From the NCBI GenBank assembly GCA_030148225.1, contig JASBTX010000031.1, positions 1-57,129 of the forward strand: a stretch of DNA of 57,129 bases. The letters are read 5' to 3'. How positions within the stretch are numbered: position 1 is the stretch's first letter; each line of letters opens with the position of its first letter. This document shows positions 21,148-30,007 of the stretch, one piece after another. The stretch comes from Paracoccaceae bacterium. Lineage in GTDB: Bacteria; Pseudomonadota; Alphaproteobacteria; Rhodobacterales; Rhodobacteraceae. The position numbers and the translations under genes were made by a program. The notes under the pieces are model-generated. The model was not told the DNA's origin. It saw only the letters and a program-made list of their open reading frames with translations, and made no database searches.

Positions 21148-21438
21148 ATGATGGTCGGGTCCAGGAGCAGAAGTGCCTTCAAACAGAGGGCTCTAAGAAA
21201 ATTTCCGATTCACGTGCGTTGTGATATTGGCCCGTCGGGCCTCGGTCGAAAAGCATTCGGTATCAATCAATGGCTCAAGGCACGTGTGGGCAAGGACAAC
21301 TTCGCTGTTTGTGCGGACGACCAACCGGGGCATTACGAGGCGTTTATCGTTCTCCCGTATGACCCGACCATCATCGAGCCGCTTCTGGCAGAGTTCGACC
21401 TGGAATTAGTTGCGCCGGATATTCGGCTGCACGGTTAG
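21148..21438 (+). CDS. Hypothetical protein (96 aa)
   Basis: A 96-residue frame whose first 20 residues are basic and whose remainder (from about FPIHVRCDIGPSGLG to AEFDLELVAPDI) looks like folded protein, with an acidic C-terminus. The start is uncertain: two tandem ATG codons with only a weak ribosome site. It is convergent with the three-gene cassette and ends 20 bp from it. I do not recognise a family. It may be a fragment of a larger gene. Confidence 0.4.
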   Translation: MMVGSRSRSAFKQRALRKFPIHVRCDIGPSGLGRKAFGINQWLKARVGKDNFAVCADDQPGHYEAFIVLPYDPTIIEPLLAEFDLELVAPDIRLHG

Positions 21439-21458
21439 AAAATCGTTTGGGAACACAG

Positions 21459-21950
21459 CTATTCTTGGCGCAACGGAAATAGATACCTTCTCTGATTGTG
21501 TCTCTGTCTTTCGATTTCGCGCCATGCATCTGAAATTGCATTCAGTGTTTCTTCGAGCCGCGAGCTGCTATTGCTTGACGAAGAATGCATGAGTTCATCT
21601 CCAGTCATTATTCTGCGGATTATCAAAAGCTTCTTTCGACAAATTTCAAGTGAAGATTTGTCTCTGCAAAAAAGCTCGTAAATCTCTGAATTCAATTGAT
21701 GCAATTCATGCTGGATAAAATTCTGTTCAATTTCCAGGGACCGGGTGTCGTCACCTAAGCTTCCATCCGCAATCCGGATTGACCTTTTCCGAAGATTGTT
21801 CAGCAAACTACCTATACTGACTTTTTTCTGATCTCTGCGTGCTTCAAGCCGATTTCCGGGCCCAAAGAAAAATTTTACGAGTTCTGCGGCCACGCTGCCC
21901 AGCACAGCACCACCAAAACCACTGATCAGCCCGATCCATATAGACGTCAT
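21459..21950 (-). CDS. One-pass membrane protein with helical cytosolic part
   Basis: 163 residues. A glycine-rich membrane helix (about 4-27, WIGLISGFGGAVLGSVAAEL then VKFFFG) is followed by a charged, helix-rich cytosolic part with a run of serines near 122-130 (MHSSSSNSSSRLEE). Third gene of a cassette: it begins 3 bp after the stop of the STAS-like gene (TGATCTATG). The topology fits a membrane anchor or effector whose cytosolic coiled part binds partners. No family recognised. Base composition is more AT-rich than the surrounding chromosome. Confidence 0.65.
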   Translation of the reverse strand: MTSIWIGLISGFGGAVLGSVAAELVKFFFGPGNRLEARRDQKKVSIGSLLNNLRKRSIRIADGSLGDDTRSLEIEQNFIQHELHQLNSEIYELFCRDKSSLEICRKKLLIIRRIMTGDELMHSSSSNSSSRLEETLNAISDAWREIERQRHNQRRYLFPLRQE

Positions 21951-21953
21951 AGA

Positions 21954-22283
21954 TCAGTTCGCTTGGCGTGCCTCAGCCTCAAGAATGTATTCCCAGGCTT
22001 CATCGGGATAAATTTCGAAATCTGCGTCTTCCGCCACAAGTTTAAGCTTCTCTTTCAGATATTCTAGTTCGAAGCCCTCGCGGATAAGTCCGCCAAAGGC
22101 TTCTTCCAAAAAAGACGATCCGTAACCGACTGTTCCATCCATGATAATCGTCAATTCACGGTCGTCGTTGAGCACAGGCAAAATATATTCTTTTCGGAAA
22201 CGTTCCCCGCTAAAATGCCCCTTCGACGTATAGCGACCAGCTGGATATCTCGAGAAATCTTTCGCGATCGATATCGTTGTCAT
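21954..22283 (-). CDS. STAS-like (DUF4325) protein
   Basis: 109 residues fitting the STAS-like DUF4325 family: DFSRYPAGRYTSKGHFSGE then the core MDGTVGYGSSFLEEAFGGL (residues 48-66). Serines 56-57 stand at a place comparable to the phospho-serine of SpoIIAA-type anti-anti-sigma factors; this comparison is inference. The ATG at 22283 follows the ATPase stop with one base between (TGAAATG), which supports this start over a GTG at 22310. The partner gene upstream is a GHKL ATPase, as in kinase/STAS switch pairs. Function unknown. Confidence 0.85.
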   Translation of the reverse strand: MTTISIAKDFSRYPAGRYTSKGHFSGERFRKEYILPVLNDDRELTIIMDGTVGYGSSFLEEAFGGLIREGFELEYLKEKLKLVAEDADFEIYPDEAWEYILEAEARQAN

Positions 22284-22284
22284 T

Positions 22285-23385
22285 TCAAGTTTTCTCACCG
22301 GATAGTGCACTTACAGGCAAGCTCCATTCTACCAAAGTCCCCCCAATATGGGAACCATGACTTCGTTTTTGAACTACATGATCAGCCGTTTCCAGATAAT
22401 CTCCTTTCCCGCTGATTATCCTCAGGTAGCCAGATCCAGTTTGATCCAGAACATTTCGAATGTCCCGGAGTCCTTTACCACGCTCTGCCAATCCAGTTCT
22501 GGATCTGCCGATTTCAAATGCCGCCTCAATAATATCTGCGTCGTGTTGAACGCCGAATAGTGATCCCAGGACGTCTTCCAATGCCCTGCGCCAATCTGGT
22601 TTGTTGAGCAATGAACTTGGAATTCCAGCACCCTGATCATAGACAAAAAACCTTAATGCCTTCTTACTCGGATCGTATGACCCAGTCGCATACCATTGCT
22701 TTCCCGGTTGGCCTGCATATTTCAAAGGCAGAGATTCATCATAAGCGTGGTCGATCACATTATTCGTGGCCTCAAGCATCGCTCGGTGGTGAAAATGCTT
22801 GGCTGAGAATTTGCTGAATACCTCGTGCAGCTGTTCATTAAGTTTGTAAATTTTCTTTGCATTCTGCCAGTTCGCACTCGTGAGCGGCAGCAGTGTTATC
22901 TGCTCTTCCGATTTCAGCTGACGATCTCTCTTATAACTTTTTTTTGATATTCCTAGGTGAGATAGTGTTCCGAGATCGATCAGCAAAGATTTCACGCGGT
23001 CGCTACATTTGACAAAATCTTGGAGAGACGGGACCTGGCCTATGTGAGATGACCAACGCTTGAGTTCCGCGCTCAAAATCACTGCACATGGTAATGAAAT
23101 TCTCTCAATTCCTTTCAACTCAATGCTCAGGCGTTTACGGTATATTTTTCCCCGAACTTTGAATGTTCTATTCGTGAACACTCCTTGCTTCAGTTTGTCA
23201 AAAAACTCGATTGTCGCGGCGCTGTTGTTCGAGAAACTCAAAACGGCGGGTGCCGTCACCCGGATACACTGATCCGAGTCAAATCCGGGTTTGAATTCGG
23301 GTCGGGATTTGCGCTGTCTTTTCTTTGCAGCATCCAATTGACGTCTGCACCAGTAAACCGTTCTTTTCTTTATGATCTGCTCCAA
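22285..23385 (-). CDS. GHKL-type ATPase (HATPase) protein
   Basis: 366 residues. The C-terminal half is a GHKL ATP-binding domain: N box MLEATNNVIDHAYDE (203-217), G1 box VYDQGAGIP (248-256), G2 box AERGKGLRDI (300-309) and a final GGTLVEW (348-354). There is no HisKA dimerisation/phospho-acceptor region, so it is not a classic sensor kinase. The N-terminal 150 residues are basic and beta-rich and unrecognised. It is the first gene of the three-gene cassette. Related switch kinases such as SpoIIAB/RsbT/RsbW act on STAS partners; the adjacent STAS-like gene suggests the same logic. AT-richer than neighbours. Confidence 0.82.
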   Translation of the reverse strand: MEQIIKKRTVYWCRRQLDAAKKRQRKSRPEFKPGFDSDQCIRVTAPAVLSFSNNSAATIEFFDKLKQGVFTNRTFKVRGKIYRKRLSIELKGIERISLPCAVILSAELKRWSSHIGQVPSLQDFVKCSDRVKSLLIDLGTLSHLGISKKSYKRDRQLKSEEQITLLPLTSANWQNAKKIYKLNEQLHEVFSKFSAKHFHHRAMLEATNNVIDHAYDESLPLKYAGQPGKQWYATGSYDPSKKALRFFVYDQGAGIPSSLLNKPDWRRALEDVLGSLFGVQHDADIIEAAFEIGRSRTGLAERGKGLRDIRNVLDQTGSGYLRIISGKGDYLETADHVVQKRSHGSHIGGTLVEWSLPVSALSGEKT

Positions 23386-23438
23386 TAATACTAACCGATT
23401 CCATCACGAGCGACTTTCAACCACCAATGGATGATTGT

Positions 23439-23585
23439 CTACCGTGCGCCCAATCCTAAAGAGAGTTCGTGACACAGGGCCAACCACGCCCGCGCCGCAG
23501 CCAGGGGCGCCACCCCGTTACCGGCCGCAGCGGATCGGTCCAGCCCATGGGCCAGCCCATCATCCAGTCGGTGAAGGCCTGAGTT
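23439..23585 (-). pseudogene. Remnant of a prophage-type gene, perhaps DNA methyltransferase tail
   Basis: A GC-rich patch inside the AT-rich island translates on the minus strand to FTDWMMGWPMGWTDPLRP, a phrase I associate with C-terminal parts of proteobacterial prophage proteins. Another frame from the middle gives AAGNGVAPLAAARAWLALC up to a stop at 23439, which looks like the end of a cytosine DNA methyltransferase (a GNGV/APLAAA type tail). The two coherent frames suggest a frameshifted, truncated leftover. There is no start, and the rest of the gene is absent. Confidence 0.4.
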
Positions 23586-23729
23586 GCTCTAACAGAACTA
23601 TTCAGGTTGCGTGAATTGTTCAGTAGTTCGGAACTGGCAACAACTATTGAACAAATTGAGCGAAGGGAATTGCAAACCCGGCGGTTCCCGTCAATCGTGG
23701 GGCGGTCAATATCCAGGGAACGGGGCGAC

Positions 23730-24701
23730 ATGTCGGAACACGGGTACGAGACGGGGCGGCTGGATCTGCCCTTTGTGGGGATTTCCACCTTTGGCAAGCG
23801 GGCCTATGTTGCCGACTGGTCGGATATCAGCGCCGATGTCGCGATCCTTGGTGCACCGTTCGATTTCGGCACGCAGTGGCGCTCGGGTGCGCGATTTGGC
23901 CCGCGCGCGGTGCGCGAGGCTTCGACGCTCTTTTCCTTTGGTCACGCCGGTGCCTATGACCACGAGGATGACGCGACCTATCTGGGCGGCGATGTCCGCA
24001 TCGTCGATATGGGCGACGCGGATATCGTGCATACAGACACGGCCAAAAGCCACGCCAATATCGAAACCGGCGTGCGCGCGGCCCGTGCCGCAGGCGCCCT
24101 GCCGGTGGTGATCGGCGGCGATCACTCGATCAATATCCCCTGTATCAACGCTTTTGACGGCAGCGATCCGTTTCACATCCTGCAGATCGACGCGCATCTC
24201 GACTTTGTCGATGAGCGTCATGGCGTCCGGCATGGCCATGGCAACCCGATGCGCCGCGCCGCCGAAAAATCATGGGTCAGCGGGATGACGCAGGTTGGTA
24301 TCCGCAATGTCTCCTCGACCGCCAAGGAAGGATACGCCGATGCCCGCCGGATGGGCTCGACCATCCTGTCGGTCCGTCAGGCGCGTGAACTGGGCAGCGC
24401 GGGTATCATCGACACCATCCCGCCCGGTGCGCCGGTCTATGTCACCATCGATATCGATGCCTTCTGCCCCTCCATCGCCCCGGGTACCGGCACACCCAGC
24501 CATGGCGGCTTTCTCTATTACGACGTGCTGGAAATGTTGCAGGAACTGTCGCGGCGTCACGATGTGATCGGGATCGACCTTGTCGAGGTGGCACCCGACT
24601 ATGATCAGAGCGGCACAACAGCGATACTCGCCGCGCAGATCCTCCTGAATTTCCTGGGCTTCATCTTTCATGCGCGCAAAACGGGCCGGGCGACGGCCTG
24701 A
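23730..24701 (+). CDS. speB: Agmatinase-type ureohydrolase
   Basis: A 323-residue ureohydrolase of the arginase/agmatinase family. The binuclear manganese site is visible as GGDHSI, DAHLDF and the IDIDAFCPSIAPGTGTPSHG stretch. Agmatinase turns agmatine into putrescine and urea; close relatives act on guanidinobutyrate or guanidine, so the substrate is not certain. The start at ATG 23730 (MSEHGYETGRLDLPF) is preferred: the frame upstream runs into island sequence. It stands alone, convergent with aglK. Confidence 0.82.
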   Translation: MSEHGYETGRLDLPFVGISTFGKRAYVADWSDISADVAILGAPFDFGTQWRSGARFGPRAVREASTLFSFGHAGAYDHEDDATYLGGDVRIVDMGDADIVHTDTAKSHANIETGVRAARAAGALPVVIGGDHSINIPCINAFDGSDPFHILQIDAHLDFVDERHGVRHGHGNPMRRAAEKSWVSGMTQVGIRNVSSTAKEGYADARRMGSTILSVRQARELGSAGIIDTIPPGAPVYVTIDIDAFCPSIAPGTGTPSHGGFLYYDVLEMLQELSRRHDVIGIDLVEVAPDYDQSGTTAILAAQILLNFLGFIFHARKTGRATA

Positions 24702-24792
24702 CCCAATGACACTGCTTGCCGGGCCGCCGCCCGCCGCACGAAGTGCTAGAGGACGCAAATACCGCAATGCGGGATTTTCCGCCTGAAAGGCC

Positions 24793-25881
24793 TCAGCGAT
24801 AGAGAAGCGACTGGCCATCCGCGAAAATATGGACCCGCGACGGATCGGCGGTCATGCGCAGCCGCTGGCCTTTCAGGTCGGCATGAATGCCCCCGAGCTT
24901 GCCGATAACCGCCTCACCGCCGGCCTCGGGCCTGAAATAGAGCAGCGTGACCTCGCCCAGCGCTTCGACGATATTCACATCACCCTCGAACAATGCCTCT
25001 CCGTCAGTGGGCACCATGTCCTCGGGGCGCACCCCGACATTGACCCGCAGCCCCTTGTCCCCGTCGCGCGTCGGCACGCCCGAGCGCGCGATGCCGCCGC
25101 CATCCAGCCGTACCACCGTTGTCTCGCCGGTTTCGATCACTTCACCGGGCAACAGATTCATCTGGGGTGAGCCGATGAATTGGGCCACGAATTCGTTCTC
25201 GGGCCGCTCATACAGCTCAAGCGGTGATCCGACCTGCGCGATCCCCTTGTTGGCCAGAACGACGATCCGGCTGGCCAGTGTCATCGCCTCGACCTGATCA
25301 TGTGTGACATAGATCATCGTGCTGTCGGGCATCTGTTCCTTTAACTCCGCGATCTCGATCCGCGTGGCCACGCGCAGCGCCGCATCAAGGTTAGACAGGG
25401 GCTCGTCAAACAGATAGACCTTGGGGTCGCGCACGATCGATCGCCCGATGGCCACGCGCTGGCGCTGCCCGCCGGACAGGGCCTTGGGCAGGCGGTCGAG
25501 ATATTCGGTCAGCTGAAGTTTTTCGGCGGCAGCTGTCACGGCGGCGTCAATCTCGGCCGGGGATTTGCGCGCCAGCTTGAGCGCGAAGGCCATGTTGTCG
25601 CGCACCGTCATATGCGGATAGAGCGCATAGGACTGGAACACCATCGCGATGCCCCGCTCGGACGGGGGAATGTCATTGACCAAGACACCGTCGATCTGCA
25701 ATTCGCCATCCGTGATCTTTTCGAGCCCCGCGATCATCCGCAGGAGCGTTGATTTACCGCAACCCGACGGTCCGACGAAAACGATCAGCTCACCCGTTTT
25801 GATATCGAGATTGATATCCTTGAGGACATTGACGGAACCGCCATAGGTCTTTTCGATATTTCTGAGCAGCAGATTTGCCAT
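24793..25881 (-). CDS. aglK: Alpha-glucoside ABC transporter ATPase (AglK)
   Basis: A 362-residue MalK/UgpC-type ATPase: Walker A GPSGCGKST, signature LSGGQRQRVAIGRS, Walker B VYLFDEPLSNLD, H-loop YVTHDQVEAM, and a C-terminal OB-type regulatory domain (about 240-360). It powers uptake through the permeases AglF and AglG. Its ATG follows the aglA stop directly (TAAATG). The order aglE-F-G-A-K matches the alpha-glucoside operon of Sinorhizobium. Confidence 0.92.
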   Translation of the reverse strand: MANLLLRNIEKTYGGSVNVLKDINLDIKTGELIVFVGPSGCGKSTLLRMIAGLEKITDGELQIDGVLVNDIPPSERGIAMVFQSYALYPHMTVRDNMAFALKLARKSPAEIDAAVTAAAEKLQLTEYLDRLPKALSGGQRQRVAIGRSIVRDPKVYLFDEPLSNLDAALRVATRIEIAELKEQMPDSTMIYVTHDQVEAMTLASRIVVLANKGIAQVGSPLELYERPENEFVAQFIGSPQMNLLPGEVIETGETTVVRLDGGGIARSGVPTRDGDKGLRVNVGVRPEDMVPTDGEALFEGDVNIVEALGEVTLLYFRPEAGGEAVIGKLGGIHADLKGQRLRMTADPSRVHIFADGQSLLYR

Positions 25882-27558
25882 TTACCCCTCCTCGCGTCTG
25901 TCTTCGGCGATGATCGCCTGCCATGGCCCCAGATGGGCCGGGCTGCCGGTTCCTCCCCCGCCCTCTGCCGTGCCGAGTGACCGGCCAATCGCCGTCCACG
26001 CGCCTTCGGGCAGGTTGATCGTGGCCGCCGCATCACTCAGGTTGAAGGCACAGAAAAGCCGCTGACCGGCGCACTGGCGCACAAAGCTGACAACGCCGTC
26101 TTTCGCCTTGACCTTTGACATATCGCCCGTCACCAGCGCCGGGTTCGCCTTGCGCCAGGCCAGCGCCCGGCGGTAGAAATTCAGGTCCGACATCATGTCT
26201 TCGTCCTGCGCCGCCACTGATTTTGCCAGATGCGCCGGGCTGACCGGCAGCCAGGGCCGGGCGTCGCTGAAACCGCCGTTCAGGTTCGAATTCGTCCAGA
26301 CCATGGGTGTGCGGCATCCGTCGCGGCCCTTGTATCTTGGCCAGAACTCGATTCCGTAAGGGTCCTGCAGATCCTCAAAAGCGATGTCCGCCTCTTCGAG
26401 GCCCAGTTCCTCGCCCTGATAGAGGCAGACAGACCCGCGCAGGCTGAGCAAAAGCAGGAGATGCAGGCGTCGCGCCCGTTCATCGAGGTTCCATCGCGTC
26501 GCATAGCGGGCGACATCGTGGTTGGAAAAGGCCCAGCAGGCCCAGCCATCGCCCGCCACGGCATCGACCGTGTCGAAAACCTCGCGCACGCGCGCGGCTG
26601 TCAGCGCCTCGGTGGCCAGAAACTCGAACGCATAACACATGTGCACCCGGTCCGTGCCGCGCGTATATTCCCCCAAGAGCTTGAGACCATATTGCGCGTC
26701 TCCGATCTCGCCCACTGCCGCCGCGCCGGGATATTCATCCAGCACCGCACGGAACTGGCGCAGAAAACCGATATTTTCTGGCTGGTTCTTGGAATAGAGA
26801 TGTTCCTGATGGTTATAGGGGTTGACCGACGGGGCGATATTGGCGTTCCGCCGCTCGGGCGGCAATGCAGGATTGTCACGCAACGCCTTGTCAGCAAAGT
26901 AGAAATTAATCGTATCCAGCCGGAACCCATCCACCCCACGCTCGAGCCAGAAACGCGTGACGTCCAACAGCGCATCGACCACATCGGGATTGTGGAAATT
27001 CAGATCGGGCTGGCTCGACAGGAAATTATGCAGATAATACTGCTCGCGCTCCACGCTCCATTGCCATGCCGGTCCGCCGAAAATCGACAACCAGTTATTG
27101 GGCGGGGTGCCGTCGGGCCGGGGGTCGGCCCAGACATACCAGTCGGTTTTGGCATTATCGCGCGAGGTCCGGCTTTCCTGAAACCAGGCATGCTGATCCG
27201 AGGTGTGTGAAAGCACCAGATCAACCATGACCTTCAGGCCCAGATCATGCGACTGCGCGATCAGCGCGTCGAAATCCGCCAGCGTGCCGAACATCGGATC
27301 GACATCGCGGTAATCGCTGACATCATAGCCGAAATCCTTCATCGGTGACTTGAAGAATGGCGATATCCAGATCGCGTCGACACCCAGCGACGCGATGTAG
27401 GGCAGCCGCGAGGTGATACCGGCCAGATCGCCGATACCGTCATTATCGCTGTCCTGAAAACTGCGCGGGTAAATCTGATAGATGACCGCGCCACGCCACC
27501 AGTCTGCATCCGGGCGCGCTGCATCTTCTCTGACCAGTTCGGGCACCTGACCGTCCAT
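25882..27558 (-). CDS. aglA: Alpha-glucosidase, GH13 (AglA)
   Basis: A 558-residue GH13 enzyme that hydrolyses sucrose, maltose, trehalose-like or other alpha-glucosides after uptake. Domain A begins WWRGAVIYQIYPRSFQDSD. The nucleophile Asp is in GVDGFRLDTINFYF, the acid/base Glu in AAVGEIGD, and the transition-state Asp in AFSNHDVARYATR. No signal peptide, so it acts in the cytoplasm. It is 10 bp downstream of aglG and directly abuts aglK. Confidence 0.93.
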   Translation of the reverse strand: MDGQVPELVREDAARPDADWWRGAVIYQIYPRSFQDSDNDGIGDLAGITSRLPYIASLGVDAIWISPFFKSPMKDFGYDVSDYRDVDPMFGTLADFDALIAQSHDLGLKVMVDLVLSHTSDQHAWFQESRTSRDNAKTDWYVWADPRPDGTPPNNWLSIFGGPAWQWSVEREQYYLHNFLSSQPDLNFHNPDVVDALLDVTRFWLERGVDGFRLDTINFYFADKALRDNPALPPERRNANIAPSVNPYNHQEHLYSKNQPENIGFLRQFRAVLDEYPGAAAVGEIGDAQYGLKLLGEYTRGTDRVHMCYAFEFLATEALTAARVREVFDTVDAVAGDGWACWAFSNHDVARYATRWNLDERARRLHLLLLLSLRGSVCLYQGEELGLEEADIAFEDLQDPYGIEFWPRYKGRDGCRTPMVWTNSNLNGGFSDARPWLPVSPAHLAKSVAAQDEDMMSDLNFYRRALAWRKANPALVTGDMSKVKAKDGVVSFVRQCAGQRLFCAFNLSDAAATINLPEGAWTAIGRSLGTAEGGGGTGSPAHLGPWQAIIAEDRREEG

Positions 27559-27568
27559 TTGCTGTTCC

Positions 27569-28906
27569 CTATTTTACCGAGCCGGCCAGGAGGCCGCGCA
27601 CGAGGTATTTCTGCATTGCGAAGAAGACGATCAGCGGCACCGCGATCGAGACAAAGGCCGCTGTCGCCAGAATTTCCCAGTTGCCGCCCCGCGTCCCCAG
27701 CAGCTCGACAATCTGCTTGGTCATCACGGTCGTCTCGCCCGTGGCGTCGATCAGGAACACCAGCGCCACCAGCAGATCATTCCATGTCCAGAGGAACTGG
27801 AAGATCGCGAATGAGGCCAGCGCGGGAAAGCTGAGCGGCAAAATGATCTTTACGAAGATCTGAAAATCGGTGGCCCCGTCGACGCGGGCGTTTTCAATAA
27901 TGTCCTTGGGCAGACCCACCATGTAGTTGCGCAAGAGATAGATCGCCAGCGGCAGGCCGAAACCGGTATGGGCCAGCCAAACGCCGACATAGCCTTTGCC
28001 GATCCCGATCTCGTTGTGCAACTTGAGGAGCGGTATGAGCGCAAGTTGCAGCGGCACCACCAGAAGCGCGACGATTGCCGCAATCAGGAGCGCGCGGCCC
28101 GGAAAATCCATCCACGCCAGCGCATAGGCGGCAAAGGCGGCCACCAGTATGGGAATGATCGTTGCCGGGATCGTCACCGTCAGCGTGTTGAAGAACGCCT
28201 TGGCCATACTGTCGCCGGTTTGCGCCCCTTCGACCGTTCCGGTGCTGAGACCCAGCGCAAAAATCAGAAGCAGCGAAAAGAGTATCCCGGCAGCCACGGC
28301 CCAGGAGCGGGCCCGTTCCGGATGCATGCCACGCAGCGCCACGTAGACGACGCCGCCCAGTATCACCCCGGCAAGCGCAAACATCGCCAGACGCGGCAAG
28401 GCGTTGACCCCCAGCGCGGTATCATAGTTTTTCAGTGTGAATTCCGGCGGCACCTCGGCGGTGACAAAGACGCGCTGCCCGCGCTTGCCGGAAAAGGCCT
28501 CGGTGTTTTCAACGCGGTAGTCGCCATTTTCCTGAACGGTAATGGTTCCGCCTTTGCGCAGTTCGGCCACGTCGCCGGGGCGGAATGCATCGATTGCCTT
28601 GGACGAGATACCCCAGACCGAAATCGCGACACGGTCGCGCCCATCGGCATCAAAGAGATTACCCTCGATCACAAAGAGCGTACCATCCTGGACCTGCGTT
28701 TCGGGTGCCCCTGCCCTGAGCGTCAGGTTCTGTTCGCTGGGGAACATGGCCTTCCACCAGCCGCTGGTGGCGATCTGATCGGCGGTACGAAAGGATGACA
28801 CGAACAATCCAACCGTCGGGAAAAGCCAGAGCCCGACAAGAAGGATGACCGATATCTGAACCGCCCATGTCAGAGAGGATTTGGAGCCTGCGATGTTGTC
28901 CATCAC
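27569..28906 (-). CDS. aglG: Alpha-glucoside ABC permease (AglG)
   Basis: A 445-residue MalG-type permease. After the first membrane helix (about 15-37) comes a long non-membrane region (about 40-165, beta-rich and charged), then the usual helices. The ATPase-coupling EAA loop is ENARVDGATDFQIFVKIILP. This family of AglG proteins is longer than E. coli MalG (296) because of that extracytoplasmic insertion. Its start overlaps the aglF stop by 4 bp (ATGA). Confidence 0.9.
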   Translation of the reverse strand: MMDNIAGSKSSLTWAVQISVILLVGLWLFPTVGLFVSSFRTADQIATSGWWKAMFPSEQNLTLRAGAPETQVQDGTLFVIEGNLFDADGRDRVAISVWGISSKAIDAFRPGDVAELRKGGTITVQENGDYRVENTEAFSGKRGQRVFVTAEVPPEFTLKNYDTALGVNALPRLAMFALAGVILGGVVYVALRGMHPERARSWAVAAGILFSLLLIFALGLSTGTVEGAQTGDSMAKAFFNTLTVTIPATIIPILVAAFAAYALAWMDFPGRALLIAAIVALLVVPLQLALIPLLKLHNEIGIGKGYVGVWLAHTGFGLPLAIYLLRNYMVGLPKDIIENARVDGATDFQIFVKIILPLSFPALASFAIFQFLWTWNDLLVALVFLIDATGETTVMTKQIVELLGTRGGNWEILATAAFVSIAVPLIVFFAMQKYLVRGLLAGSVK

Positions 28907-29904
28907 TTCATCTCCTTGCGGGCGTTGTAGACATTCCAGACAAGAATGGGCGTCACCAACAGCATGATGATCATCGCCGCCGCCGATCCGACCCCCCAGT
29001 CATTGGCGCGGAAAAGTTTGTCATACATGTAATTGGCCAGCACCTGCGTTTCCCACTGACCATTGGTCATTGCAAATACGATGTCGAAAACCTTGAGCAC
29101 GACGATGGTGATCGTGGTCCAGACCACGACTATGGTCCCGGCAATCTGCGGGATCTTGATCCTGAAAAATATCTGGAAGGGGTTGGCGCCGTCGACAATC
29201 GCGGCCTCGACCGTTTCCTCGGGGATGCCGCGCAGCGCAGCCGATAGGATCACCATGGCAAAGCCCGTCTGGATCCAGATCAGCACCGCCATCAGGAAAA
29301 AGTTGTTCCAGAACGGGATCGTCAGCCACGTCCGGGGTTCCTCTGCCCCCAGCGACAACAGGATCGCGTTCAGAATGCCGATCTGGTCCTGCTCGATCGG
29401 GCGGGTGTCATAGACAAGCTTCCAGATAACGGCAGCACCAACAAACGAGATCGCCATCGGCATGAAAATCAGGGACTTGGCGATATTTCCCCAGGCCAGC
29501 CTATCGGTCAGCTGTGCCGCCAGCAGACCAAAGGCGGTTGACATGGCCGGGACGATGATCAGCCACAGCATGTTGTTGCGCATGGCCTCCCAGAATTTGG
29601 GCTCGGCAAACATCTGGGCGTAGTTTGCCCCACCCACAAACGCACCGCCCGCATCGCGGTCCGTCAGCGACAGGCGCAGCGTCTCGACGACCGGATAGGC
29701 CAGATAGAGACCCAGCGCAAAGAGCGCCGGCGCGAGAAAGAGCCAGGGCCGGATCATGTTGGCACGGTTGATATTGCGCCCGGCATTGGCACCGCGGGCC
29801 GGAAACAGCACCTTGTCCAGAAACTGGTTCGACAGATAATAGTAGCCCACGCAACCGCCGACGCCGACGATGATCGTGATCAGTCCCTGCAATGCCGGAT
29901 GCAT
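28903..29904 (-). CDS. aglF: Alpha-glucoside ABC permease (AglF)
   Basis: A 333-residue MalF-type permease with an N-terminal helix (about 5-25), then five or six further helices. The EAA coupling loop is EAAIVDGANPFQIFFRIKIP. It pairs with AglG. Start at MHPALQGLITIIV (29904) has AAAGG about 9 bp upstream; an in-frame ATG 15 bp earlier is possible. It is 103 bp downstream of aglE, the typical gap after a binding-protein gene. Confidence 0.9.
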   Translation of the reverse strand: MHPALQGLITIIVGVGGCVGYYYLSNQFLDKVLFPARGANAGRNINRANMIRPWLFLAPALFALGLYLAYPVVETLRLSLTDRDAGGAFVGGANYAQMFAEPKFWEAMRNNMLWLIIVPAMSTAFGLLAAQLTDRLAWGNIAKSLIFMPMAISFVGAAVIWKLVYDTRPIEQDQIGILNAILLSLGAEEPRTWLTIPFWNNFFLMAVLIWIQTGFAMVILSAALRGIPEETVEAAIVDGANPFQIFFRIKIPQIAGTIVVVWTTITIVVLKVFDIVFAMTNGQWETQVLANYMYDKLFRANDWGVGSAAAMIIMLLVTPILVWNVYNARKEMK

Positions 29905-30007
29905 GGCGATACCTTTCAAGTGATCTGCTGCTGGAACCCGTTTTTCCGGGTATTGCGGCGCGGGCCGGCCAGATGCGGCCCGCGCCTGATCTTGCTGTTC
30001 TCGGGCG

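Noticed and set aside
23607..23729. Upstream start for agmatinase
   Set aside because: The added residues derive from island DNA and do not resemble ureohydrolases; MSEHGYETG is a normal beginning.
23456..23797. 113-codon minus-strand frame as an intact gene
   Set aside because: Its first two thirds overlap the agmatinase start antisense; only the last third looks like protein, and that as a fragment.
24745..24775. Hairpin CCGC-AAT-GCGG between speB and aglK as a bidirectional terminator
   Set aside because: Stem of only 4 bp with a 3-4 nt loop; T run is short.
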